DNA of 64,000 nucleotides from Azospirillum lipoferum (GCF_024170005.1 NZ_JALJXJ010000008.1:310001-374000); one strand, 5' to 3'. Shown: positions 8,102 to 16,867, numbered from the stretch's first letter. A program made the numbers and translations. The notes: generated by a model from the letters alone, not told the origin.

Positions 8102-8198
8102 TCGACGGTCCGTGCATCTGCCTGACACGGACAGACACATACGTCCGCTGTGGCGTTCAGGCCAGCGGCTTCGACGCCATCGGTTGCGGCGGGGCTGG

Positions 8199-8582
8199 TC
8201 AGCGCTCCACCGGACCGCCGGCATCGGCCCAGGCGGCGAAGCCGCCGCGCAGGCGGTTGACGGTGCCGGTATGGCCGGCGGCCAACATGCGCTCGGCGGC
8301 CGGGCCGCAGCGCATGCCGCCCTGGCAATGGAAGACCAGATGCTTGCCGGGGTCGGCCGGGACGCGCGAGGGATCGAACTGCGACAGCGGGTTCAGGATG
8401 GCGCCGGGGATATGGCCGGCGGCGTGCTCATGCGGTTCGCGGACGTCGACGATCACCGCCTCGTCCTTGGCTTGCCATTGGATGGCGGTTTGCGGATCGA
8501 CCTGCTGGATGCGGTCGGCACCGCCCTGCGTCCCGGGCTGGGCGGTCGGGAACAGGCGGCGCATCAGGGAGCACAGGAACAT
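8199..8582 (-). CDS. Rhodanese-like domain protein
   Basis: 127 residues from the ATG at 8582 (AAGGA nine bases upstream); an in-frame ATG at 8615 would add 11 residues. Single rhodanese domain: IVDVREPHEHAAGHIPGA in the first half and the active-site loop HCQGGMRC with the catalytic Cys at about residue 86 and a second Cys at 92. A short hydrophobic N-terminus (MFLCSLMRRLF) is too weak to call a signal. Such proteins transfer sulfane sulfur or carry persulfides. Divergent from an AhpD-like gene across an AT-rich dyad. Confidence 0.9.
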   Translation of the reverse strand: MFLCSLMRRLFPTAQPGTQGGADRIQQVDPQTAIQWQAKDEAVIVDVREPHEHAAGHIPGAILNPLSQFDPSRVPADPGKHLVFHCQGGMRCGPAAERMLAAGHTGTVNRLRGGFAAWADAGGPVER

Positions 8583-8664
8583 TGCAATCGGTCCTTGCAG
8601 ATGGTGATGGGGCAACCGGTGGCATCGGAGCGGGGAGGGCCGGTGAAGGGCTCTTGATCTAATA

Positions 8665-8680
8665 ATTAGTACATTCTAAT
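8665..8680. promoter_or_regulatory. AT-rich dyad between rhodanese and AhpD-like genes
   Basis: ATTAG-TACATT-CTAAT, a 5+6+5 inverted repeat inside a 30-bp AT-rich block (8660-8690) that contrasts sharply with the surrounding GC-rich DNA. It lies 82 bp from the rhodanese start and 82 bp from the AhpD-like start, so it could serve both promoters. ArsR-family persulfide sensors such as BigR/SqrR control rhodanese-type genes through AT-rich dyads, but the regulator here is not identified. Confidence 0.45.
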
Positions 8681-8761
8681 ATTAAGTCAATGGAGCGGGG
8701 CTGGTGCTGACCGGAAGCCCCGCCTTCCAGCAGGCGCATCTTTCGAAAACAGGAGACGACC

Positions 8762-9115
8762 ATGCACAAGAACTGGCCGCAGATGACCGGCGAGCTGTCG
8801 GGCGCCATCCGCGAGCTGCGCGGCGGCGCGCCCGACGTCATGAAGGCCTTTTCCGGGATGGCCCAGGCGGCGCTGAAGGCGAATGCGCTGGACACCAAGA
8901 GCAAGGAGCTGATCGCGCTCGGCATCGCGGTGGCGATCCGTTGCGACGGCTGCGTCGCCTTCCATGCCGAAGCGGCGATGAAGCAGGGAGCGACCCGCGA
9001 CGAGGTGATGGAGACGATGGGAATGGCGGTCTATATGGGCGCCGGACCGTCGGTGATGTATGCCGCCCAGGCGGTCGAGGCGTTCGACCAGTTCGCCGAA
9101 AAAGCGATCCCGTAA
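8762..9115 (+). CDS. Carboxymuconolactone decarboxylase/AhpD-like family protein
   Basis: 117 residues with SD AGGAG before the ATG. The family core is clear: KSKELIALGIAVAIRCDGCVAFH with a CxxC pair (Cys61, Cys64) and His68, then GATRDEVMETMGMAVYMGAGPSVMYA. AhpD-type members use this CxxC/His arrangement as a peroxidase or disulfide reductase; this small stand-alone form is probably a redox protein rather than a decarboxylase. Divergent from the rhodanese gene, suggesting a shared sulfur or thiol stress role (inference). Confidence 0.9.
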   Translation: MHKNWPQMTGELSGAIRELRGGAPDVMKAFSGMAQAALKANALDTKSKELIALGIAVAIRCDGCVAFHAEAAMKQGATRDEVMETMGMAVYMGAGPSVMYAAQAVEAFDQFAEKAIP

Positions 9116-9127
9116 CTTGGGATCGGG

Positions 9128-9212
9128 TGGTGCGGGCGGTCGGACTCGAACCGACACTCCTTGCGGAACCGGATTTTGAGTCCGGCGCGTCTACCAATTT
9201 CACCACGCCCGC
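9128..9212 (-). tRNA. tRNA-Leu (anticodon CAA)
   Basis: On the minus strand, acceptor GCGGGCG starts at 9212 and pairs with CGCCCGC; an encoded ACCA ends at 9128. Anticodon stem CCGGA/TCCGG encloses CTCAAAA (anticodon CAA). Long variable arm and T loop TTCGAGT present. 85 nt, with the same acceptor stem as the tRNA-Leu at 3610. Confidence 0.96.
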
Positions 9213-9440
9213 AGCGACGCCTCTTCTAGCGCAACAGTCCGCAAACGGAAAGTGCAAAAGAACGGGGCGTCGGGGCATCTCCGTTCGCACCGTGCCGACC
9301 CCCCGCTAACGTCCCGGCGACGCCGCCGCGGTGCCGCTTATTCCCCATCGATGCCGCGGCCCCTGTCATGCCGTCGCAGGCTTGCGGCGGGCCACGCGGA
9401 CGGCTGGCCGAACGGCCCCGCACGCGCTACCTTGTCGGCC

Positions 9441-9977
9441 ATGACGACCAAGCCCTTATCCGACCGTGTCCTGGACGATCCCCGCATTGCCGCCCTGCTT
9501 CTGGCCCTGGCCAGCGCCGGCGTGCTGCTGTCGGCCCTGTTCTTCCAGTTCGTGCTGAATTACCAGCCCTGCGTGCTGTGCATCATGCAGCGCTGGCCCT
9601 ATGTGGCGGTGATGGTGCTGGGGCTGGTGACCTGGCTGTTCCGCCGCTGGAAGGGGCTGGGCGACGCCCTGCTGGTGGTGAGCGGGCTGGCCCTGCTGGC
9701 CGGGGCCGGCATCGCCGCCTATCATGTCGGGGTGGAGCAGCATTGGTGGGCCGGCACCTCGTCCTGCGGCGGCTCGGCGCCGGCCAATTCGCTGGAGGCG
9801 TTGCGCGCCCAGGTGCTGGCCGCTCCGGTCACCCGCTGTGACGAAGTGGCGTGGTCGCTGTTCGGGATTTCCATGGCGGGCTACAACGTGGTGATCTCGC
9901 TGGCGCTGGCGGCCTACGCCTTCGTCGCGGCGCGCATCGCCTACACCCGCACCCCGGTGTCGAGGACCGCATTGTGA
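9441..9977 (+). CDS. dsbB: Disulfide bond formation protein B
   Basis: 178-residue inner-membrane protein with four predicted helices. The first periplasmic pair lies in YQPCVLCIMQRWPY (Cys44, Cys47) and the second pair is Cys109 (SSCGG) and Cys133 (TRCDEVAW), as in quinone-reducing DsbB that reoxidises DsbA. The usual order CxxC then loop cysteines is intact, so it should be active. The frame is open upstream; the ATG at 9441 fits the family start. Its stop overlaps the GTG start of coq7 (GTGA), linking a ubiquinone-using enzyme with a ubiquinone-making one. Confidence 0.95.
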   Translation: MTTKPLSDRVLDDPRIAALLLALASAGVLLSALFFQFVLNYQPCVLCIMQRWPYVAVMVLGLVTWLFRRWKGLGDALLVVSGLALLAGAGIAAYHVGVEQHWWAGTSSCGGSAPANSLEALRAQVLAAPVTRCDEVAWSLFGISMAGYNVVISLALAAYAFVAARIAYTRTPVSRTAL

Positions 9978-10570
9978 GTGAAACGACGTCTCCAGCCGCT
10001 GTCACCCGCTCCGATTCGAGCCGGGGGGCGCTGCCCGGTTCCATGCCCGGCGACCTGCCGCGCCGCGACCGGCTGGCCCGCATCGTCCGCGTCGACCATG
10101 CCGGCGAATATGGCGCCAAGCGCATCTATGAGGGCCAGATCGCCGTCATGGGCAAGGGCCGGCACGGCAAGACCCTGCGCCACATGGCCGAGCAGGAGCT
10201 GGTCCATCTGGAATATTTCGAAAAGCAGCTGAACCGGCGCCGGGTGCGCCCGACGCTGCTACAGCCCTTGTGGCACGTCACCGGCTTCCTGCTGGGCGCC
10301 GGCACCGCGATCCTCGGCGAACGGGCGGCGATGGCCTGCACCGTCGCGGTGGAAGAGGTGATCGAGGAGCATTACGAGTCGCAGCTGAAGCATCTCGGCC
10401 CGGAGGAGCAGGAGCTGTCCGACAGCATCCGCAAATTCCAGGCGGAAGAGGTCGAGCACCGCGACATCGGCTTGCAGAACGAGGCGGAGCGTGCTGCGGG
10501 CTATCCGCTGCTGTCGGCGGCGATCAAGGCCGGCACCCGGGCGGTGATCTGGGTGGCCGAGAGAGTATAA
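9974..10570 (+). CDS. coq7: Demethoxyubiquinone hydroxylase (Coq7/CLK-1 family)
   Basis: 198 residues from a GTG at 9974. Di-iron carboxylate motifs are in order: RVDHAGEYGAKRIYEGQ, AEQELVHLEYFEKQL (ExxH), VAVEEVIEEHY and QAEEVEHRDIGL (ExxH). It carries out the C6 hydroxylation of 2-octaprenyl-3-methyl-6-methoxy-1,4-benzoquinol, a late step of ubiquinone synthesis under oxic conditions. Coq7 rather than UbiF is typical of alphaproteobacteria. The first 30 residues are polar and poorly conserved. Coupled to dsbB by overlap. Confidence 0.96.
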   Translation: MSETTSPAAVTRSDSSRGALPGSMPGDLPRRDRLARIVRVDHAGEYGAKRIYEGQIAVMGKGRHGKTLRHMAEQELVHLEYFEKQLNRRRVRPTLLQPLWHVTGFLLGAGTAILGERAAMACTVAVEEVIEEHYESQLKHLGPEEQELSDSIRKFQAEEVEHRDIGLQNEAERAAGYPLLSAAIKAGTRAVIWVAERV

Positions 10571-10592
10571 AGGGGCGGGTGTAGGGCGGGCC

Positions 10593-10612
10593 GGGGGCCA
10601 ACAGCGGCCCCC
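10593..10612 (+). terminator. GC-rich hairpin after coq7
   Basis: GGGGGCC (10593-10599) and GGCCCCC (10606-10612) form a strong stem 22 bp past the coq7 stop, between convergent genes. No T-run follows, so termination would need Rho or be weak. Confidence 0.45.
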
Positions 10613-10650
10613 ATCCGCATCTCTGCCGCATCGGCCCGACATCATTGGCC

Positions 10651-11214
10651 CTACATCGGGTCCAATTCCGAGTCCCAATAAAGAAAATCCCGCCAACTTT
10701 CATGGAGGAAGTTTGGCGGGAAGGCGCGTCCGTTCTCTTGCAGCTCGTAGGCACTGGGCTGGAAGGGCGGACTGAGGGGGATCATGCCGCAGACATGGGG
10801 AAGGCGGTCGCCCTTCGCCAGGTTGCAGGCCGAACAGGATGTGATGACGTTCTCCCATGTTGTCCGGCCGCCGCGGGACCGCGGGATCACATGGTCGAAG
10901 GTGAGATCGTGGGTGGGGAAAGGGCGGCCGCAATACTGGCAGGTGAAGCGGTCGCGCAGGAAGACGTTGAAGCGGGTGAAGGCGGGGCGGCGCGTGGCCG
11001 GGATGAACTCTTTCAGCGAGATGACGCTGGGTAACCGGACTTCGAAACTTGGGGATCGGACGACTCGGTCATAGTGCGATACGATGTTGACCCGTTCGAG
11101 AAAGACCGCCTTGACCGCTTCCTGCCAGGACCATAGCGACAAGGGGAAGTAACTGAGCGGGCGGAAATCCGCGTTCAGCACCAGAGCCGGACAGTGATCG
11201 GGTGGTGGAGCCAA
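10651..11214 (-). CDS. HNH endonuclease family protein
   Basis: 187 residues from a TTG at 11214, preferred because AAGGGAG lies seven bases upstream and the family match begins at ALVLNADFRPLSYFPLS; an ATG at 11349 would add 45 unconserved residues. The C-terminal HNH module is complete: Cys92-x2-Cys95, the DHV motif at 107-109 (Asp107, His108), the asparagine in TTWENV and Cys127-x2-Cys130, giving the zinc-bound beta-beta-alpha-metal fold. This family is common and chromosomal in alphaproteobacteria, usually annotated only as HNH endonuclease; cellular role unknown. No phage or restriction genes flank it. Confidence 0.9.
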   Translation of the reverse strand: MAPPPDHCPALVLNADFRPLSYFPLSLWSWQEAVKAVFLERVNIVSHYDRVVRSPSFEVRLPSVISLKEFIPATRRPAFTRFNVFLRDRFTCQYCGRPFPTHDLTFDHVIPRSRGGRTTWENVITSCSACNLAKGDRLPHVCGMIPLSPPFQPSAYELQENGRAFPPNFLHESWRDFLYWDSELDPM

Positions 11215-11611
11215 TGGCCACTCCCTTGTCTGTAACCGTTGTCTGGATCCCGGCACGCGACACTGATGCGGCCTCGTGCGCGGGGTCGTGTCTGCTGTGC
11301 CCCGGCGGCCGGATCGTCCTCCGGGACAACCAGATACATAGTGGATCAAGCGCCCGGACTCAATATCTTGACCCGGTGCGGCCGAATTTCTTCACCGTTG
11401 TGTAACCTTTTCCGCGCTGTGGGCATGCCGCCGAGGCCGTGAAGGGGCCGGCCGCCACCACGCGCGCAGGCTGTGACATCGACAAAAAGACCAGTGGCTT
11501 CCCTTGCGCGGTTACCCCTCGTTAACCATGACGGCACCATGGTGGGTCTCGTTGATCCAAGCAGACCCCGCCGGTTGTCCCGGCCGGACGCGACCCCGAG
11601 GATAGCCCGCC

Positions 11612-11779
11612 ATGACCGCCGTCATCATCGACCTCGCCCAGAAGCGCCGTGAACGCGAGGAGCGTGAACGCCAGATCCGCATCGACGCGTTCGACCGCGA
11701 GCTGCGCCGCCGTCTGGCGCTCTATCTGGAAGGCGAGGAGATCCCGGTCGAGCCGATCCGCGACAATCCGTATATCTAA
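11612..11779 (+). CDS. 55-residue highly charged helical protein, unknown function
   Basis: ATG at 11612 with GAGGATAG upstream. The product is 55 residues, dominated by alternating Arg and Glu (AQKRREREERERQIRIDAFDRELRRRL), predicting one long amphipathic helix, ending EEIPVEPIRDNPYI. Codon third positions are GC-rich as in real genes here. It lies 60 bp upstream of gluQRS on the same strand and may be cotranscribed. No family recognised. Confidence 0.65.
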   Translation: MTAVIIDLAQKRREREERERQIRIDAFDRELRRRLALYLEGEEIPVEPIRDNPYI

Positions 11780-11839
11780 GCCCGCTCCGCCTTTCACATC
11801 CCGCGCCCGATCCGGTGCGCGATCCGCTATAAAGCGGGG

Positions 11840-12697
11840 ATGAGCGATCTCGTCACCCGCTTCGCCCCCAGCCCCACCGGGCATCTGCATCTGGGCCATG
11901 CCCATTCCGCGCTGTTCGGCTGGACCACCGCCCGCAGCGCCGCCGGCCGCTTCCTGTTGCGGATCGAGGACATCGATCCCAACCGCTGCCGCCCGAACTA
12001 CGAGCGCGACCTGATCGAGGATCTGGCGTGGCTCGGCCTCGACTGGGACGGTCCGATCCGGCGCCAGTCCGACCATTTCGACGATTTCCGCACCGCCTTG
12101 GCCCGGCTCGAGTCGCTGGGCGTGCTCTATCCCTGCTTCTGCACCCGCAAGGACATCGCCGCCGAGATCGCGCGGGCCGGGGCCGCTCCGCATGGGCCGG
12201 ATGGCCCGCTTTATCCCGGCACCTGCCGCCATCGCTCCGCGGCGGAGCGCGCCGAGCGGATCGCGCATGGCGATGCCCCCGGCAACAGTTGGGCGTTGCG
12301 ACTCGATGTGGAGGCCGCCCGCCGGCTGACCGGTCCCTTGCGCTGGCACGACCAAGTGCAAGGCTGGCAGGACGCGACACCGGAGCTGCTGGGCGACGTG
12401 GTGCTGGCGCGCAAGGACACGCCGACCAGCTATCACCTCAGCGTCACCGTCGATGACCATTTGCAGGGCGTGACCCTGGTCACCCGCGGCGAGGACCTGT
12501 TCTTCGCCTCCCACCTGCACCGGCTGTTGCAGGCTCTGCTGGGCTATGATCCCCCCGACTATCACCACCACGGCCTGCTGCGGAACGCGGCGGGCGAGCG
12601 GCTGGCCAAGCGCGACCGTGCCCAGTCCCTGCGTTCGTTGCGGGACGAGGGCCGCAGCCCGGCCGAAGTGCGGGCGATGGCGGGATTTGCAGGATAG
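11840..12697 (+). CDS. gluQRS: Glutamyl-Q tRNA(Asp) synthetase
   Basis: 285 residues, about the catalytic half of a glutamyl-tRNA synthetase, with no anticodon-binding domain, which is the hallmark of GluQ-RS. It glutamylates queuosine in the wobble position of tRNA-Asp. Motifs: FAPSPTGHLHLGHAHSAL (HIGH-like), LRIEDIDPNRCRP, CFCTRKDI with a zinc-site cysteine pair and LYPGTCR, and GERLAKRD in place of KMSKS. ATG at 11840 fits the family N-terminus MSDLVTRFAPS. Confidence 0.95.
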   Translation: MSDLVTRFAPSPTGHLHLGHAHSALFGWTTARSAAGRFLLRIEDIDPNRCRPNYERDLIEDLAWLGLDWDGPIRRQSDHFDDFRTALARLESLGVLYPCFCTRKDIAAEIARAGAAPHGPDGPLYPGTCRHRSAAERAERIAHGDAPGNSWALRLDVEAARRLTGPLRWHDQVQGWQDATPELLGDVVLARKDTPTSYHLSVTVDDHLQGVTLVTRGEDLFFASHLHRLLQALLGYDPPDYHHHGLLRNAAGERLAKRDRAQSLRSLRDEGRSPAEVRAMAGFAG

Positions 12698-12785
12698 GAT
12701 TTGCCCGGCTGGCGGGCGTACGTGCCGATACCGGGGCGTATGGGGGCTGTACCTGACCTGTACGTGCGCCCCCGCGCCCGCAACC

Positions 12786-13997
12786 TCAATCCAGTTGCAG
12801 TACGATCGCCTTCAGATAAGCCGACTCCGGCAGATGCGGGTGGACCGGGTGGTCAGGGCCGGCACCGGCGCTGCGCAGGATGCGGCCGGTGCGGCCGGCG
12901 TCGTTCAGGCCGCGGGCGACCTGCTCGGCGAAGGTCGGCGGGTCGACATTGTGGCTGCACGACCCGCACAGCAGATAGCCGCCGGGAGCGGTGATCTTCG
13001 CCGCCAGACGCGCCATCTTGCGGTAGGCGCGGCAGCCGACCGCCAGATCCTTCTTCGACTTCACGAAGGCCGGCGGATCGGCGACCACCACCTGGAAGGT
13101 CTCGCCGGCGGCGTTCAGCCGTTCCAGCTCCTGGAAGGCGTCGGCCTTGCGTGCCTCGAAGCGGTCGGCGACGCCGTTCGCCTCGGCGGCGCGGGTGGCG
13201 TTCTCCAGCGCCAGGGCGGAGCGGTCGACCGCGATCACCTGGGTGGCGCCGGCCACTGCGCACTGGATGCCGAAGCCGCCATTGTAGCTGAAGAAGTCGA
13301 TGGCCCGGCCGCCCCTGGCGAGCGAGGCGATGAAGGCGCGGTTGTCGCGCTGGTCGTAGAACCAACCGGTCTTCTGGCCGTCCAGCGGGTTGGCGAAGAA
13401 GGTGACGCCGTTCTCCTCCAGCCGGATCGGCCCGTCGATCTCGCCCTTGGCCAGCCGGGTCTCCTCCGCCAGCCCTTCCAGCGCGCGCTGGGTGCTGTCG
13501 TTGCGCAGGATGACCGCGCGCGGCGCCATCACCTCGTCGATGGCGGCCAGGATCTCGTCGATCCGGCGGTCCATGAAGACGGAGTTGGCCTGCACCGTCA
13601 CCACATCGTCGAACCGGTCGACGATCAGGCCGGGCAGCCCGTCCGCCTCGGCATGGACGACGCGGTAGAAGGGGCGGGTGAACAGCCTGTCGCGCAGTTC
13701 CACCGCGCGGCGCAGCCGGCCGGCGATGAAGGCGTGGTCCACCACGGTCGCCGGGTCGCCCGACAGCAGCCGGGCGGCGATCAGCGTGTGCGGATTGAAG
13801 GTGTAGATGCCCAGCGGCGTCCCGCCGGGGTCCAGAAGCCGCACCGGGCTGCCGGGCGGCACCGCCTTGGCGGTGTTGTCCATCTGGACTTCGTTGGAAT
13901 AGACCCAGGGATGTCCATGCATGACGCGCCGCTGGCGGCCGGACTGCAGATGGATCGCCGGGTATTTCTTGACGGGTTTGGTGCCGGTGTCGCTCAT
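12786..13997 (-). CDS. Class I SAM-dependent 23S rRNA cytosine methyltransferase (RlmI-like)
   Basis: 403 residues from the ATG at 13997. N-terminal PUA-like domain (AIHLQSGRQRRVMHGHPWVYSNEV), a linker domain and a Rossmann methyltransferase with AIDFFSYNGGFGIQCA (motif I region), RFEARKADAF and the catalytic VVADPPAFVKSKKD followed by CGSCSHNV, where the cysteines match RlmI-type enzymes that make m5C. Homologues modify C1962 of 23S rRNA; the exact target here is inferred. Convergent with gluQRS. Confidence 0.9.
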   Translation of the reverse strand: MSDTGTKPVKKYPAIHLQSGRQRRVMHGHPWVYSNEVQMDNTAKAVPPGSPVRLLDPGGTPLGIYTFNPHTLIAARLLSGDPATVVDHAFIAGRLRRAVELRDRLFTRPFYRVVHAEADGLPGLIVDRFDDVVTVQANSVFMDRRIDEILAAIDEVMAPRAVILRNDSTQRALEGLAEETRLAKGEIDGPIRLEENGVTFFANPLDGQKTGWFYDQRDNRAFIASLARGGRAIDFFSYNGGFGIQCAVAGATQVIAVDRSALALENATRAAEANGVADRFEARKADAFQELERLNAAGETFQVVVADPPAFVKSKKDLAVGCRAYRKMARLAAKITAPGGYLLCGSCSHNVDPPTFAEQVARGLNDAGRTGRILRSAGAGPDHPVHPHLPESAYLKAIVLQLD

Positions 13998-14047
13998 GGG
14001 CCCGCATCCTAGCGGCAAATCGGCGGCGCGCAATGGCGGCGGTGTTT

Positions 14048-14419
14048 CTACTCTGCTCCGATGGCGTCGCCCGGTTCGCTGTCCGGTTCGCCGACATGGA
14101 TCGCCAGCCACACCGTCGGCTCGCCGACCGCCGTGGCGACGACGCGGTGGCGGGTGCGGGCGGGCAGCAGCGTCCAGTCGCCGGGCGTCAGCACGCGGTC
14201 GCCCGTTCCCTCCACCTGCAAGCTGGCGGTGCCGGCGACCAGCAGGACGAACTCGTCCCAGTGCTGGTCATACCAGAAGCCGTCCGGCGAGGTCTGGCCG
14301 GTGGAGACGATCCGCTCGATCCGCACACCGGGCAGCGCCGCCAGCGTGGTGAAGAGTTCGTCGGGCTGCGGGCTTGCGGGAAGCCCCTCCAGCAGGCTGC
14401 CGAATCGTGCTCCGCTCAT
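14048..14419 (-). CDS. Cupin domain protein
   Basis: 123 residues with one cupin beta barrel: DGFWYDQHWDEFVLLVAGTASLQV (motif 1, one His plus Glu) and LTPGDWTLLPARTRHRVVATA (motif 2, with the metal-binding His in TRHRV). The family often has the N-terminal wording LPASPQPDELFTTLAALPGVRIERIVSTGQ and is usually annotated only as cupin, sometimes as a phosphoribosylaminoimidazole-carboxylase-like regulator; function unknown. Lies between the methyltransferase and the GNAT-like gene on the same strand. Confidence 0.88.
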   Translation of the reverse strand: MSGARFGSLLEGLPASPQPDELFTTLAALPGVRIERIVSTGQTSPDGFWYDQHWDEFVLLVAGTASLQVEGTGDRVLTPGDWTLLPARTRHRVVATAVGEPTVWLAIHVGEPDSEPGDAIGAE

Positions 14420-14542
14420 CCAAAAGCTTCCGGGTCCGGTGGTTGCAACGCGACGCCGTCATGGACGGGGCCGGGATCGCGATCCTGCACCAGCGGCAGC
14501 GGCCGGTCGAGAGCCGCCGAGCGCCCTGCCATCCGGCTGGGG

Positions 14543-15103
14543 CTATTCCGCGCCGCGCCGCCCGTCCGCCACCGCCGGGGCGTTGTCGTTGACCACCGCC
14601 AGATCCTTGCAGAAGCGGATCGTCTCCTGCCGGTGCCCTTCGGTGCGGAAACAGTCGGGGATCGGGTCGCGGCGGGAGTCCCGCTGGACGGTGCGGTCGG
14701 GCAGGGTGGTATGGATGGCCGCACAGCCCAGCTGCCGGGCCAGCCCCTCCATCGCCCGCAGCAGGGCCTCCGCCACGCCGGCGACGTCGAACAGGTCGAG
14801 CACCACGAAGTTGTCGACGCACAGCGTCCGCCCGTGCAGCAGATGCGGTTCGGCGGCGTAGGAGAACAGGCCGTGCATGTACCCTTGCGCGTTCTGCACC
14901 GTCATGATGCCCCGGTCGGCGGGCCGGCCGGCACCCTCGACCGTACCCTTTCCACTGCCGCTCCCGGTTGCGCTGTCCAGAAGCGCTGCGGCAAATGCGC
15001 GCCATTGGTCGACCCCCAGGCCCGGCGCTATGGCGCAGACCAGCGGGTAAGCCTGGTCGATCTGGCGCCGACCAAGGGGTTTAGCGATGAAACCGTCGTC
15101 CAT
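14543..15103 (-). CDS. GNAT-like acetyltransferase family protein, divergent from ccoN
   Basis: 186 residues from the ATG at 15103. The central part has the GNAT look (IMTVQNAQGYMHGLFSYAAE..., then LCVDNFVVLDLFDVAGVAEALLRAMEGLARQLGC, resembling acetyl-CoA binding region and helix). Substrate unknown. The frame extends to a TTG at 15175, but that codon lies inside the FNR box at 15162-15175, which argues for the internal start. Its position, back to back with the cbb3 operon and sharing the box, suggests a possible link to micro-oxic growth (inference). Confidence 0.7.
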   Translation of the reverse strand: MDDGFIAKPLGRRQIDQAYPLVCAIAPGLGVDQWRAFAAALLDSATGSGSGKGTVEGAGRPADRGIMTVQNAQGYMHGLFSYAAEPHLLHGRTLCVDNFVVLDLFDVAGVAEALLRAMEGLARQLGCAAIHTTLPDRTVQRDSRRDPIPDCFRTEGHRQETIRFCKDLAVVNDNAPAVADGRRGAE

Positions 15104-15161
15104 TTCAGCCCGGCCGATTGCAAGGACACTGAACGATGGCAGGCCCGGGGCGGAAGGGTCG

Positions 15162-15203
15162 TTGACGTAGATCAATGTTGCTGAACCCCCCCATCCACAT
15201 AGT
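15162..15203 (+). promoter_or_regulatory. FNR/FixK-type promoter of ccoNOQP
   Basis: The 14-bp box TTGACGTAGATCAA (15162-15175) matches TTGAT-N4-ATCAA at 9 of 10 positions. CATAGT at 15198-15203 is a good -10 at the class II distance (box centre about 41 bp before the expected start at 15210). The same box-to--10 spacing recurs before ccoH. The product of fnrN at 22212 is the obvious regulator. Confidence 0.85.
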
Positions 15204-15349
15204 GGGCGCCATTGGAGACAGGCGCGCCCGGCGTCCTTTTCGGCATTTCCGAGTGCAACCTGTCCCGCTCCTTAACAGTACGTACCCAGTGGTGGTGCAA
15301 CCCAGACGGCGTGGCCTTACGGCTGCCCGGGGCAAACGGGAGAGATTGT

Positions 15350-16846
15350 ATGACATCAGCGACTCTGACTTCAGGGGCCACCCTGGGCAGCCAGCGGGTG
15401 TCGGAAGACGTGCGTTACCATGAGGACGCCATCCGACTCTTCGTTATCGCTGCAGTGTTCTGGGGCGTGATCGGTTTCCTGGCCGGTACCTTCATCGCTC
15501 TGCAGCTGGCCTTCCCGGCGCTGAATCTCGGGCTGGAGTGGACGAGCTTCGGGCGCCTGCGCCCCGTCCACACCTCGGCCGTGATTTTCGCGTTCGGCGG
15601 CAATGTGCTGTTCGCCACTTCGCTTTATTCGGTCCAGCGGACTTGCCGCCAGCATCTCTTCGGGGGCGAAGGGCTGGCCAAGTTCATCTTCTGGAACTAC
15701 AACGTCTTCATCGTGCTCGCGGCGCTGAGCTATGTCCTGGGCTTCACCCAGGGCAAGGAATACGCCGAGCCCGAGTGGATCCTCGACTTGTACCTGACGG
15801 TCACCTGGGTGCTCTATGCGGTCCAGTTCATCGGCACGGTGATGACGCGGCGCGAGTCGCACATCTATGTGGCGAACTGGTTCTTCATGGCCTTCATCCT
15901 GACCGTCGCCATCCTGCACATCGGCAACAATGTCAACGTTCCGGTGTCGCTGTTCGGCATGAAGTCCTACACCTTCGTGTCGGGCGTGCAGAGCGCCATG
16001 GTGCAGTGGTGGTACGGCCACAACGCAGTCGGCTTCTTCCTGACCGCCGGCTTCCTGGGCATCATGTATTATTTCGTGCCCAAGCGCGCCGAGCGGCCGG
16101 TCTATTCCTACCGCCTGTCGATCGTCCATTTCTGGACCCTGATCTTCCTCTACATCTGGGCCGGCCCGCACCACCTGCACTACACCTCCCTGCCGGACTG
16201 GGCGCAGACACTGGGCATGACCTTCTCCGTCATGCTGTGGATGCCGTCCTGGGGCGGCATGATCAACGGCATCATGACCCTGTCGGGCGCCTGGGATAAG
16301 CTGCGCACCGACCCGGTCCTGCGTTTCCTGGTCACCTCGGTCGCCTTCTACGGCATGTCGACCTTCGAAGGCCCGCTGATGTCGGTCAAGCCGGTCAACG
16401 CCCTGTCGCATTACACCGACTGGACCGTCGGCCACGTGCACTCCGGCGCCCTCGGCTGGGTCGCCTTCATCTCCTTCGGCGCGATCTATTATCTGGTTCC
16501 GGTGCTGTGGAAGCGGTCGCAGCTCTACAGCCTGCGTCTGGTCAGCTACCACTTCTGGACCGCCACCATCGGCATCGTGCTCTACATCACCGCCATGTGG
16601 GTGTCGGGCATCATGCAGGGCCTGATGTGGCGCGCTTACGACAACCTGGGCTTCCTGCAGTACTCCTTCGTGGAGACCGTCGCGGCGATGCACCCGTTCT
16701 ACGTGATCCGCGCGATGGGCGGCGTCCTGTTCGTCACCGGCGCTCTCATCATGGTCTACAACCTGTGGCGCACGGCGAAGGGCGATGTCCGCATCGAGAA
16801 GCCCTATGTCACCACGCCGCACAAGGCGACGGTCGGCGCGGCCTGA
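15350..16846 (+). CDS. ccoN: cbb3-type cytochrome c oxidase subunit I
   Basis: 498-residue catalytic subunit of the high-affinity terminal oxidase, with about twelve membrane helices holding heme b and the b3-CuB centre. Heme and copper ligands are visible: VHTSAVIFAFGG (low-spin heme), WWYGHNAVGFF (CuB histidine), GPHHLHY (CuB histidine pair) and HYTDWTVGHVHSGALG (b3 and b ligands). As expected for cbb3, the A-family glutamate is missing. ATG at 15350 has GGGAGAG upstream; other start codons lie in the leader. The 175-nt leader follows the FNR promoter. First gene of ccoNOQP. Confidence 0.98.
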   Translation: MTSATLTSGATLGSQRVSEDVRYHEDAIRLFVIAAVFWGVIGFLAGTFIALQLAFPALNLGLEWTSFGRLRPVHTSAVIFAFGGNVLFATSLYSVQRTCRQHLFGGEGLAKFIFWNYNVFIVLAALSYVLGFTQGKEYAEPEWILDLYLTVTWVLYAVQFIGTVMTRRESHIYVANWFFMAFILTVAILHIGNNVNVPVSLFGMKSYTFVSGVQSAMVQWWYGHNAVGFFLTAGFLGIMYYFVPKRAERPVYSYRLSIVHFWTLIFLYIWAGPHHLHYTSLPDWAQTLGMTFSVMLWMPSWGGMINGIMTLSGAWDKLRTDPVLRFLVTSVAFYGMSTFEGPLMSVKPVNALSHYTDWTVGHVHSGALGWVAFISFGAIYYLVPVLWKRSQLYSLRLVSYHFWTATIGIVLYITAMWVSGIMQGLMWRAYDNLGFLQYSFVETVAAMHPFYVIRAMGGVLFVTGALIMVYNLWRTAKGDVRIEKPYVTTPHKATVGAA

Positions 16847-16867
16847 CGCTAGGGAAGGATGCGAGAA

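Noticed and set aside
3610..9212. The two tRNA-Leu genes as ends of an integrated element
   Set aside because: They are on opposite strands and of different isoacceptors, no integrase is present, and the genes between look chromosomal. The shared acceptor stem is expected for tRNA-Leu.
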